Shown: positions 1-7,570 of the stretch, in pieces
How positions within the stretch are numbered: position 1 is the stretch's first letter
Layout: each line of letters begins with the position of its first letter
Source: an uncultured Microbulbifer sp.
GTDB taxonomy: Bacteria > Pseudomonadota > Gammaproteobacteria > Pseudomonadales > Cellvibrionaceae
Reading direction: 5' to 3'
Assembly: GCF_947489355.1 (NCBI RefSeq)
Contig: NZ_CANLDD010000007.1
Coordinates: forward strand, 50,372-114,371
Length of the DNA: 64,000 nucleotides
Made by a program: the position numbers and the translations under genes
Notes under the pieces: model-generated
What the model was told of the DNA's origin: nothing
Seen by the model: the letters and a program-made list of their open reading frames with translations, nothing else
Databases searched by the model: none

Positions 1-763
1 CTGCAGCCTGCAGGCTTGGGCGGTTTGTTGCCTGCGCTACAGTTGGACTTGATCCGGTTTCTTTGAAATCTTCAATAGTCGACTTTATAGAAGCCTTGGG
101 TGTGCCGCCCACTAAAACCTTTCTGGCCGCTTCAGGGAGGGCAGCCTTTGCGATACCAGAAGCCGCAGGCGCAAGCATTGACCCTGCTACTTCACCCACC
201 TGGCGGCCCGCTTCACCGCCAACAGCCTCGCCAACTTCCCCTCCAAGCTCTGTACCAGCACCGGCAGTCGCCGCCATCTTCAAATCCTGGCTCCCCGTAG
301 TTGCGCCCAGTTGCCGGAGAACACCATGGCCCGCAGATTCTGAAGCCTGCGTGAACTTCGGCAATTGGTTTGCGGCAGATCGCAAAGCACCACCACCAGC
401 CACGCCACCTGCGGCAACTTCCCCGGCACTGCGCACGGCATCCCTGGCAAGGCCCGGCTGCATAAAATTGCCCTGCGTGCCGGGTGAGGTCATTTCGGTA
501 ATAGACGGCACGCGGAATTCGGAGCCCAAAATATCGGCGACTGCGTTAATCTGATCAGTGGTCAGGAAATCAGCGAGCTTTGTAGCTCCCCGATTGAATG
601 CCGCCATAAACTCAAGAGGCGCATTGAGCGTACCGTGGTCTTTCCTGCTCTCCTGTTGCTCTTTTGGGGCTTGAGCCTCAAACGGGTTGCCCTCAACGGG
701 CGTTAATTTATATTTCGGTTTCTGCTCGAAGGGATTTCCCTCAACTGGTGTAAAAGTGGGCAT
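1..763 (-). CDS. Phage DNA ejection / internal virion protein, N-terminal part (runs off the left edge)
   Basis: An open reading frame of about 254 codons starts with ATG at 763 and continues past the left edge. Its start shares one base with the stop of the preceding gene (TAATG), which indicates translational coupling in the late operon. The N-terminus carries two near copies of TPVEGNPFE, at about residues 5-13 and 21-29. Alanine- and glycine-rich sequence follows at about residues 90-200. Position, composition and neighbours suit a P22 gp16-like ejection protein that enters the host with the DNA, sometimes carrying a lytic transglycosylase domain further on. That domain would lie outside the window, so the function is inferred from context. 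Confidence 0.55.
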   Translation of the reverse strand, partial: MPTFTPVEGNPFEQKPKYKLTPVEGNPFEAQAPKEQQESRKDHGTLNAPLEFMAAFNRGATKLADFLTTDQINAVADILGSEFRVPSITEMTSPGTQGNFMQPGLARDAVRSAGEVAAGGVAGGGALRSAANQLPKFTQASESAGHGVLRQLGATTGSQDLKMAATAGAGTELGGEVGEAVGGEAGRQVGEVAGSMLAPAASGIAKAALPEAARKVLVGGTPKASIKSTIEDFKETGSSPTVAQATNRPSLQAA

Positions 764-1830
764 TATTTTGTCACCCGATAAAATACGCCATCTTTCTCCA
801 CATACCAGAGACCATCCGGGGCGCGCCGTGCTCCTGGCGCGGGTGGCTGCCCTGAAGCGCTTGCGCCATCTTGTGCGGAATTGCCTGCAGAGATTCCCAT
901 TGCTTCCTCCGCTACGCCCCTGGCGCGCGCCTTCTGATCAATCACAGCTTGGCTATCTCCAGGCATCGGGAAGTAATTTCTATACTCGCGGTCCCGCTCC
1001 TCCTCGCCAATCACTGCGCCAGACTCTTTGCGCAGCTTTGCCCGTATCCAATCGTCAGCTGCTTGCTTGTATCTCTGATAGGAGGGGCTTGCCGAATGGT
1101 TGCTCAGTCCCCGAAACGCCTCCCAAGAAGAAGACGGGGAGAATTCTCTATCTTCATCAAGTAGGGTTTTTAGTTCTGTGTCGGCCCGCTTCATGCGCAT
1201 AAGAAACCCGGCGGAAGTCCTTTCTCCTTCCGTGGATGCCTTGCCGGCATTGTCCCCCGCAGGGGCGCCTCTATCCGGTTGCTGTGCGTCGGGAAATACA
1301 CGCTCGCCTGTATCGGTGTAATACTTGAAGCCATCTGCAGCCGTTTGTATTCTGCGTTCAGGCTCCGGCCTTTCCTGCTCAACGCCAGGGAACACAGGCT
1401 CCCCTGTGTCGGTGTAGCGCTCGCGTCCGTTTACATCCTTGGCTCTTTCGCGCTTGGGCTGGGCCTTGCTTTGAACGCCGAATTGACCTTGGAGCGTAGG
1501 CAAAAACCGCTCGTCCCATTGATCGGTCTCGCCGTCCATATCCCACCCACGATCCCTGGCGTACTGCATACCGCCTTGCCAGATACCGGCGCGCTGCTCC
1601 TGAGGGGCACTCATAAGCGTCCCCGTGAGCTGCCGCATGTGGTCCTCTTGGGCCTCTCGATCCTGCACGGCTGCGCGCTGCTCTTGCTGTGCCTGTGCGT
1701 CCTGGCGGTCTTGGTCGGCCCTGCGCTCCTGATTCTGCATTCTCTTGGCTTGGAGTCCGTAACCTATGCCGGCGCCAGGATTTGAGGGGCGCGCCCTGCC
1801 AAATGCGGCTATGTAATTTTCAATACTCAT
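763..1830 (-). CDS. Phage DNA transfer (ejection) protein, 355 aa
   Basis: The first 100 residues are Gln/Arg/Asp-rich and probably coiled coil. The C-terminal half holds the block AGFLMRMKRAD followed by KQAADDWIRAKLRKESGAVI at about residues 205-275. This block recurs in ejection (DNA transfer) proteins of short-tailed phages; I recognise it from memory. Two near copies of YTDTGE-x-VFP lie at about residues 138 and 168, an internal duplication. It lies between two other virion genes in a tightly packed minus-strand operon. It probably acts inside the capsid and is injected with the genome. There is no signal peptide or membrane segment. Confidence 0.7.
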   Translation of the reverse strand: MSIENYIAAFGRARPSNPGAGIGYGLQAKRMQNQERRADQDRQDAQAQQEQRAAVQDREAQEDHMRQLTGTLMSAPQEQRAGIWQGGMQYARDRGWDMDGETDQWDERFLPTLQGQFGVQSKAQPKRERAKDVNGRERYTDTGEPVFPGVEQERPEPERRIQTAADGFKYYTDTGERVFPDAQQPDRGAPAGDNAGKASTEGERTSAGFLMRMKRADTELKTLLDEDREFSPSSSWEAFRGLSNHSASPSYQRYKQAADDWIRAKLRKESGAVIGEEERDREYRNYFPMPGDSQAVIDQKARARGVAEEAMGISAGNSAQDGASASGQPPAPGARRAPDGLWYVEKDGVFYRVTK

Positions 1831-1849
1831 CTATCTGCCCTATAAAATT

Positions 1850-2431
1850 TTAAGCCATGCCCATAGTTGCCCAAGCCTCGCCAATTTTCTGGCCAGATTC
1901 GTGTATCGAACTTGCGAGGTAATTTTTAATATTGCCTTTAGCCATGTACCCGGATGCCCTGGCACCGGCGGCACCGGTTTGTGCCTGCGCCACGCGATCA
2001 CCGACTCCCATGTCAATTTCTGCCTGACTGTTGGCAATGCCGATTCCCTCGCTCCTCAGCCCTGCGAGTCGTCCATACCAGTTTCCATACTCCGTTGAGG
2101 CCACGTCCTGGGTGTAGTTGTTGAGGTCCTTTAGGGCAGCGCCAGACAGTAGGCCGCCCCTCGCTGCGGCGCTGCGGTTTATGGCCTTTTCCCCCTCCTT
2201 AAGCCGGAATTGATAATCAGGGGACTGGTAGAAACTGGAATAATCGCCATCGAGGGCAGCATCAAGCATACCGTTGGCTTTCATGCTGGTATTGGCGTAA
2301 GGCCCATATCTTGCCAGGGCATGTGCCCCCGCCTCTCGGTGGGTACTCTCCGCGTCCTTGTAGCCTTTCTCCTGCTCGTCTGCGGCTTGCTTTGCTTCTT
2401 TCTCGCCGAACAAATTGCCTATAAAACCCAT
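1850..2431 (-). CDS. Phage virion protein, probably a small ejection protein (193 aa)
   Basis: The protein begins MGFIGNLFG and then is charged and helical. It contains the pattern SPDYQFRLKEGEKAINRSAA followed by a GGLLSG motif at about residues 70-100. That pattern is common in a podophage family placed between tail and ejection genes. The gene sits just upstream of the larger ejection protein and downstream of the tail/head completion genes. I infer a minor virion or DNA-transfer role. A catalytic function is not evident. Confidence 0.6.
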   Translation of the reverse strand: MGFIGNLFGEKEAKQAADEQEKGYKDAESTHREAGAHALARYGPYANTSMKANGMLDAALDGDYSSFYQSPDYQFRLKEGEKAINRSAAARGGLLSGAALKDLNNYTQDVASTEYGNWYGRLAGLRSEGIGIANSQAEIDMGVGDRVAQAQTGAAGARASGYMAKGNIKNYLASSIHESGQKIGEAWATMGMA

Positions 2432-2442
2432 AATTTTTCCCC

Positions 2443-2790
2443 TTAAGGTATGTATAGCTTCCCGCCAATCGGTTGCGCGCTTAGCGCTTCCGGCTCGTCT
2501 GCGTGTGCCTGAATACTTCCCTCATTGGCCAGCCGTTCAACAGGCAGCAATAGATAATCATTTGGCGGTACGGACATATTAAGAGCCACCGCATTATGCG
2601 GTGCGGGCTCACTGGATGCCGGCACGGCATAGACCGAAACCGAGCGGGTAGCTGAGGTGGTGTTGGTTATTTTTACCTGCAGGTTCTGTAGTATCGTTCC
2701 GCTAGGGGAACGGGGAACCCTGTATAAAATAGAAACCGTGTCTTCTAGCATGGCGCTATTAAAAAACACCGGGTATGTATTGGTACTCAC
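2443..2790 (-). CDS. Phage structural protein of unknown role (115 aa)
   Basis: A small beta-rich protein whose start overlaps the stop of the upstream gene by 4 bases. Residues about 25-70 alternate hydrophobic and polar positions with many Ser/Thr, and the sequence ends in KLYIP. It has no recognisable catalytic motif. Its place between the gp10-like gene and the ejection genes suggests a tail or head decoration or assembly role. That is inference from position only. Confidence 0.5.
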   Translation of the reverse strand: MSTNTYPVFFNSAMLEDTVSILYRVPRSPSGTILQNLQVKITNTTSATRSVSVYAVPASSEPAPHNAVALNMSVPPNDYLLLPVERLANEGSIQAHADEPEALSAQPIGGKLYIP

Positions 2791-3101
2791 TGCTGATCCT
2801 CCAGCTGTGTTAGGCGGCGATCAAGCCACTTAATCTGCGCGCGCAGTGCGCCTGCGTCCTCGCCCTCGGAATCATCGACAGCAGCGGACGCTGTGGCCCT
2901 GACTTGGTGCGAGCTGACCCCGTGAACGTTTGTTGATCGGTCTACCTGTGTGACCTCTTCGACTACTTGAGTTAGGTTGATATCAGGCGAGGGGGCGCCC
3001 CCGGATCGGCTCCAAAGGCCCTCAAGAAAGCGCACAGCCTGTTCATTTTTTAAGAATTTGCGCCAGAAAGCGCCGTTAAAAAAAAGGGCTTTTTCGGTCA
3101 C
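2787..3101 (-). CDS. Phage late-operon protein of unknown role (104 aa)
   Basis: The gene overlaps both neighbours by 4 bases, so it is firmly part of the late operon. The N-terminus is basic and aromatic (ALFFNGAFWRKFLKNEQ). The C-terminus (about residues 80-104) is a probable short coiled coil ending RLTQLEDQQ. I do not recognise the family. Its position suggests a chaperone or a small tail component. Confidence 0.45.
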   Translation of the reverse strand: MTEKALFFNGAFWRKFLKNEQAVRFLEGLWSRSGGAPSPDINLTQVVEEVTQVDRSTNVHGVSSHQVRATASAAVDDSEGEDAGALRAQIKWLDRRLTQLEDQQ

Positions 3102-4720
3102 GATCCTTGCACCTCGATTTCGGCATAAGCCGCGAATACAGCGCGCTTAACCCCGTCAGAAATGGATATTTTTGGGGTGAATGATCGGTGCTGCCCGAGC
3201 CTCCGCCAGATCACGCGCTTGTCGTACTCGCCAGCCCCTCCGAAGCTGCGCCAAGCCTGTGACTGATCGAAGGTGCGGGTATTGCCGCTCACGTCTAGCA
3301 TCACCTGGGGGACTCTCGCGGGCTCCTCTTCTTCCTCGTCATCCCGGCGGCCTCGCCGGCTACTGAGTGCTGCAGGAGCGCCAAAAGATTTGACGTGCCC
3401 GTCACCGTCTCGGACTGCATCACCACCACGGAGAGCTGCAGGGGCCCTAAAAGACTCAACGGGACCACCGCCGCCGTTGCCACCACCGCCGCCACCTCTG
3501 TCGAATTGCTCAGACACGGTTGCCACCTCCATGTCTAGCTGCAGGCTATGCACAATGAAGCGCTTGCCGTCGCTCTGAACTTGTGGAAATTGAATCTCAG
3601 AGATAATCGGCTTATTTGCGTCTCGGTAGTAAGACAGGCTCATTTCGTATACCCGGCCGGAGTCGATAGCAGCAACGACATGCTTGCCGAATGCTTTTGC
3701 ATAGAACCCGGCGCGCCAGTAGCCCTTGGCGTAGGTGCTGCGCTCATGCCAGAGTTGCGTGGCGGCGTCGTAAACGTGCGTACTTGGTATCCCTGGCTCT
3801 TCACGCTCATACCCCGAAAACTTGCGAACTCGGCCGGGTGGAACTGTGAGCACATAGAACTGGTGCCCCTCTTCGGTATATGACCAAGCTACAGCTTTGC
3901 TCCAGTCGCCTTTTGAGATTGCATACTCCACGGCATGAGTCGATATACGGACGGGAGTGGTGCCTTGAAGCATCCGGACGCTGCCCTCGTTGTCGAGCCA
4001 CGCCACCGTCTCGTCTAGCTTGGCAACCGTCCAGGTTGCACCGAGGCCCTGCTCTATCACTGAGCCCTGCGCGCGAGTGAAGGGGAAGCTGGCGTTTCCA
4101 GAGTTGAACCATATCTCTATGGTTTCAGACCCAAATAGCAGCAGCTGAGAGTGATCCGCAAAAACTCTCATAAGGTCATCTGGGTAGGACTCGGCGGTAG
4201 CAAAGTCTGTAGCGTCGTACACCTCGCCATCCAGTACGGAAGAGATAAAAAACTGCCCGCGTTGTCCTGAGTTTGGGTTGCTGAAAATGAAATAGCCGTC
4301 CAATGCGGTTACTGTGCTCGCACCAGGAAACGACTCGTCTTCTATCTCCTTTAGGCCGTCCGCCTCCGTGTAGATGTAGCCCGACTTTCCGGCGGCAATA
4401 CATAGCTGCTGCCCATTGTCAGCCATGCCGACGCGCCCGGACCCACCAATGGTCCCCAAGCTATCCGTGCTGAAATGCTCGGTAATGCGGTACAGTCCTC
4501 GGTCAATAACCACGTACAGCTCACCGCTTGACGGTCGGGTGAACAGACCTCGGACCAACTTTCCTATACCGATAAGCTCTTCAAGCCCTGGGCATCCGTG
4601 TAGAACTGCGGGGGACTTCGAGCCAACCGGCGCCTCCTCGGCATACATATTGACGATACGTTCCGCGGTAAGGGGCACGGAGCGCCCCCGACCTGTCTTT
4701 GATGCGATTGGTATTCTCAT
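3098..4720 (-). CDS. P22 gp10-like packaged DNA stabilisation / tail hub protein (540 aa)
   Basis: The protein starts MRIPIASKTGRGRSVPLTAE and continues with the NMY-A-E motif near residue 25. This is typical of the phage stabilisation family that plugs the portal after DNA packaging. Repeated beta segments (GLYRI, GQQLCIAAG, GYFIFSNPNSGQ) fill residues about 50-320, consistent with a propeller-like fold. A low-complexity insertion at about residues 404-475 is rich in Gly, then Arg/Asp and a run of five Glu. It contains two related blocks (PVESFRAPAAL and HVKSFGAPAAL). Family sequence resumes after it. The gene overlaps both neighbours (4 bases and 1 base). Confidence 0.75.
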   Translation of the reverse strand: MRIPIASKTGRGRSVPLTAERIVNMYAEEAPVGSKSPAVLHGCPGLEELIGIGKLVRGLFTRPSSGELYVVIDRGLYRITEHFSTDSLGTIGGSGRVGMADNGQQLCIAAGKSGYIYTEADGLKEIEDESFPGASTVTALDGYFIFSNPNSGQRGQFFISSVLDGEVYDATDFATAESYPDDLMRVFADHSQLLLFGSETIEIWFNSGNASFPFTRAQGSVIEQGLGATWTVAKLDETVAWLDNEGSVRMLQGTTPVRISTHAVEYAISKGDWSKAVAWSYTEEGHQFYVLTVPPGRVRKFSGYEREEPGIPSTHVYDAATQLWHERSTYAKGYWRAGFYAKAFGKHVVAAIDSGRVYEMSLSYYRDANKPIISEIQFPQVQSDGKRFIVHSLQLDMEVATVSEQFDRGGGGGGNGGGGPVESFRAPAALRGGDAVRDGDGHVKSFGAPAALSSRRGRRDDEEEEEPARVPQVMLDVSGNTRTFDQSQAWRSFGGAGEYDKRVIWRRLGQHRSFTPKISISDGVKRAVFAAYAEIEVQGS

Positions 4721-5061
4721 TAGAAATCACACACGGGTATTTCAGTTTCTGGAAGGTAAGATGCGGCTATTGCGATCAAGCGCCGGCGCGCTTCATCGGC
4801 CCGCATAAGTACGCCCGCATCTTTGATGCCGAAGAGGTTTGCGCAGCGGCCCGCCACATACTTTATCCACGCGTCCTGGCTGCTGATTGGTGGATCATCT
4901 ATTGGCCATATAATGAGATAGTTATCCCACAGCTCGGCATAAAGGCTGCGCGCCATATCTCGAACATCCACGTATTCGCCGTATGATGGCTGCTCGCCAG
5001 ACTGCAGCACCCCAAGCTCAAGCAGGATGCGCCGTACTGTCTCGTTATCATCCGCCGCCAC
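4720..5061 (-). CDS. P22 gp4-like head completion / tail adaptor protein (113 aa)
   Basis: A short, mainly helical protein with VRRILLELGVL near residue 10, then an acidic linker and SLYAELWDNYLIIW near residue 40. This resembles the gp4-type adaptors that extend the portal channel in short-tailed phages. The stop overlaps the start of the gp10-like gene (TAATG), the arrangement expected for a gp4-gp10 pair. The homology is judged by eye, so the assignment is moderate. Confidence 0.5.
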   Translation of the reverse strand: MAADDNETVRRILLELGVLQSGEQPSYGEYVDVRDMARSLYAELWDNYLIIWPIDDPPISSQDAWIKYVAGRCANLFGIKDAGVLMRADEARRRLIAIAASYLPETEIPVCDF

Positions 5062-5428
5062 TTGCCGCCTCCAGGTGCGCCGCGTTCACCTGCTCGATAA
5101 GGCTGCCGAGCCCCTTGCGCTTATCCAGGTCCAGGCCAAGATGCTCTTGCGCCCAATCCTGCAGGGCGTCTTTGCTATCGGTGGGGAAAGGGTAGAGCGG
5201 GTCCTCGGTTGCGCTCTCTTCGCCTTTTTCATCTGCCGGAGGATTGGGCGGCCGCACCGGCTTAAGCTCTCTTTCCTCAACCTTGAAAAATCGGTTATTT
5301 TTCATTCGATCAATCTGATCTTGTGCTATTTGATCGACAAGCCTTAAGGGCTCGCCTTTCGCAAATCTACAGCCGAACACGGAAACATGACTCATCGCGC
5401 CAACATAAGTGACCATAATTTTTTTCAC
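5048..5428 (-). CDS. Phage late protein, probable head-tail connector component (126 aa)
   Basis: I chose the GTG at 5428 because AGGAG lies 9 bases upstream. The reading frame is open further upstream, but no good ribosome site is there. The protein begins MKKIMVTYVGAMSHVSVFG and has an acidic, proline-rich middle (about residues 65-90). Its end overlaps the next gene by 14 bases. It lies between the capsid gene and the gp4-like gene, where connector or decoration proteins normally lie. No family was recognised. Confidence 0.5.
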   Translation of the reverse strand: MKKIMVTYVGAMSHVSVFGCRFAKGEPLRLVDQIAQDQIDRMKNNRFFKVEERELKPVRPPNPPADEKGEESATEDPLYPFPTDSKDALQDWAQEHLGLDLDKRKGLGSLIEQVNAAHLEAASGGG

Positions 5429-5507
5429 GGAATAGCTCTCCTGTCTGGCGGGACGCCCTCTAGGGCGCCGCGTCAGGTTTAGATGGGTGCCCGCAGGCAG
5501 TGGGGGA

Positions 5508-6611
5508 TTACTGGTCGGCTTCACCGGCAACAAACAGGCTGAGGACTGCCCAATCAAGAGCAAATTCCGTGCCCTGGCCATACTGAATCTTTGATACCTC
5601 GCGTAGCTCCTGAAACCCTACGCCGTAGAAAAATTCGTAGTCATCCTCTTTTCTTACGGTGGTCTTTGTGCGCTTCGCCCATACAGCGGCCAGGGCCTGT
5701 GAGCCGCACAGGTAGCAGGGGGCAACGTCTGCCGGGGTTTCTCCTCCGCCGACGCCTTGTAGTATCTCTATCTCTGGAATCTCTCGGACTACCACGCCGT
5801 CCCACTCGATAGAGGTTGGGCCAGAGAACAGCGGGTTTGACTTGCCGCGCTCGCGCGCCTCTTGCCAGTAGCCGTTCTTAATCAAGTCTTCCCGCAGGTC
5901 ACGAAAGGCGAAGGAAGGAACGAACATTACAAACGACTCCATATCCTCGCCGTGCTTGTACGGTCGGATACCATCGCCGTTTCCGGCCTGGGTAGTCTGA
6001 GCCATGCGCTTTGCCAGGGAGACCACAGAATGCGTCAGCTTGCCGTTGGTGGCATCGACGTTTGCCAGGGATGCGGCGTGGTCATCCCTCACGAAATTAG
6101 AGCGGGCAGCGCCATATAGCACTCGATCCCTGTTGTTTTTGTGCCATTTGGTGCGCTGCTCTTCGGTTGCGTCGTGGTAGCCCACCCCATTAACAGAGCC
6201 CAATGCCAGGATTATGTCGTTTCGCAGATAGCGCATCTGCAAATCCTTTAGAGCGGACTTGCTGGCGTTTCTTATTTTGATTGCGGAGGCTTGCTCCTCT
6301 TCCACGTTTACCACGGTTGCGTCACGGACCACGCGTACCTTGATGCTGTGGCCGTCATTGGGGAGCGCTTTCTCGTTGCCAACCAATGGCGTCTTGCCAT
6401 CATTGGGTCCAGAGCTGGCATCCAGGGCTCCAAGAAGAGGAATTGTAATGGCGTCTCCTTTCTTCTTGGTGAGGTCTTCCTTCACTTGAATAATGGCGTT
6501 TTGGCTCGCCTTCATGTAGCGCTTGAATCGGTTCGAGCGCACATACTCTGCGTGTGCCTTGTCGTCCCACTGCTTGACGCGAAGAGCGTCAGAAGTGACT
6601 GTATCTGTCAT
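5508..6611 (-). CDS. Major capsid protein, N4 gp56 / DUF4043 type (367 aa)
   Basis: The N-terminal part reads NAIIQVKEDLTKKKGDAITI at about residues 38-57, followed by a GNE motif (about residue 80). This is the conserved start of the DUF4043/N4-gp56 family of major capsid proteins. The C-terminal part has CYLCGSQALAAVWAKR at about residues 298-313, also usual in the family. Length fits. It follows the scaffold gene, the normal order (portal, scaffold, capsid). It would form the icosahedral shell. Confidence 0.8.
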   Translation of the reverse strand: MTDTVTSDALRVKQWDDKAHAEYVRSNRFKRYMKASQNAIIQVKEDLTKKKGDAITIPLLGALDASSGPNDGKTPLVGNEKALPNDGHSIKVRVVRDATVVNVEEEQASAIKIRNASKSALKDLQMRYLRNDIILALGSVNGVGYHDATEEQRTKWHKNNRDRVLYGAARSNFVRDDHAASLANVDATNGKLTHSVVSLAKRMAQTTQAGNGDGIRPYKHGEDMESFVMFVPSFAFRDLREDLIKNGYWQEARERGKSNPLFSGPTSIEWDGVVVREIPEIEILQGVGGGETPADVAPCYLCGSQALAAVWAKRTKTTVRKEDDYEFFYGVGFQELREVSKIQYGQGTEFALDWAVLSLFVAGEADQ

Positions 6612-6647
6612 GGTAAAAACTCCAATAATTGCTTAAAAAATATATGG

Positions 6648-7460
6648 TTACTTCAAAATATCTTCTAGGGAGGTCGGCCCCGACCAGTCCCCGGAATTGA
6701 GCCCGCCCTTTGCGGCAGTGGATGACACGGACGGCAAAATGGCCTGCTTTCTCTCCTCTTGGCCTTTGATTTCCGCCTCTCTCTTGGCTTTAAACTCCGC
6801 CTCAACCTTCTGCCGTACCTCAGCCTCAATGCTCGCCTTGTAGGCGTCCACGTCCTGCAGCTTCTCCAGCTCAAGGGCCTTCTTGGCCGTTTCGTAGGCA
6901 AACTTGGCGGGGTTTGGGGCCTGGCTTAGGCCGTTGGTAATCTGCGGGTTTGCTTCCGCCATCTGCCAGAACCGAGTCTCCACCTCGTCAAAGTCGTCGT
7001 GCAGAGAGCGCATTAACTCCTGGCCCATAATGGCCCGCTGCTCGAACATCTTGCGGTCCACTTCATGCCGTTGGGCCTCGGCTGCGGCCTTCGGGTCATC
7101 GAACCAGCTAGGCGTCTCTGCCGGCGGCTTGTCGGCCTGCTGTCCATTGCCGGCGATCTGGCTTTCCAGCTCTTGGACGCGAGTTTCTGCGGCCTGGCGC
7201 TTGGAGCGCTCGTCCTTGACGGCTTGATAGGTCCAGGGCTCCCCCTCTTTGGGCGGCTCCTCAGCCGGTTTCGCTTCACTGGTGTCTGACCCCGGCGTCG
7301 GGTCTTGCTCGTCGGCCTTTGGAGCTTCCCCCTCCTGGCCTCCAGAGCCCTCAGGCTCGCCCGTGATAGGTTCCGCAGCTTCATCGGTGGGCGTTGCCTC
7401 CGGCTCCACTTCTGGAATCTCTTTATCACTCAGTAAATCGGCTGTGCTGTACTCGCTCAT
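6648..7460 (-). CDS. Capsid scaffolding protein (270 aa)
   Basis: Start ATG at 7460 is set by AGAGG 6-7 bases upstream; an in-frame extension to 7523 lacks such a site. The first 90 residues are very acidic and proline-rich. From about residue 75 the sequence becomes strongly helical and charged (a probable coiled coil), with a second Lys/Glu-rich helix at about 190-240. This composition and the position between portal and capsid genes are typical of scaffolding proteins, which direct procapsid assembly and then leave. A terminator lies just upstream, between it and the portal gene. Confidence 0.7.
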   Translation of the reverse strand: MSEYSTADLLSDKEIPEVEPEATPTDEAAEPITGEPEGSGGQEGEAPKADEQDPTPGSDTSEAKPAEEPPKEGEPWTYQAVKDERSKRQAAETRVQELESQIAGNGQQADKPPAETPSWFDDPKAAAEAQRHEVDRKMFEQRAIMGQELMRSLHDDFDEVETRFWQMAEANPQITNGLSQAPNPAKFAYETAKKALELEKLQDVDAYKASIEAEVRQKVEAEFKAKREAEIKGQEERKQAILPSVSSTAAKGGLNSGDWSGPTSLEDILK

Positions 7461-7523
7461 ATTTTCCTCTTCTCGACCGTTTACGCGTCGTCCGCTTGCG
7501 CCCGTTCCCCGGCGTCGGGGCAC

Positions 7524-7545
7524 AAAAAAACCCGCTCAAGGCGGG
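7524..7545 (-). terminator. Intrinsic terminator between portal and scaffold genes
   Basis: On the minus strand CCCGC and GCGGG form a 5-bp stem with a 5-base loop (7531-7545), followed by seven T residues (7524-7530). It lies inside the late operon, directly after the portal gene. Late transcription must therefore pass it, either by read-through or by an antitermination-modified polymerase. Confidence 0.7.
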
Positions 7546-7570
7546 CAGATTTGCGCGGGGTTAAAAATGG

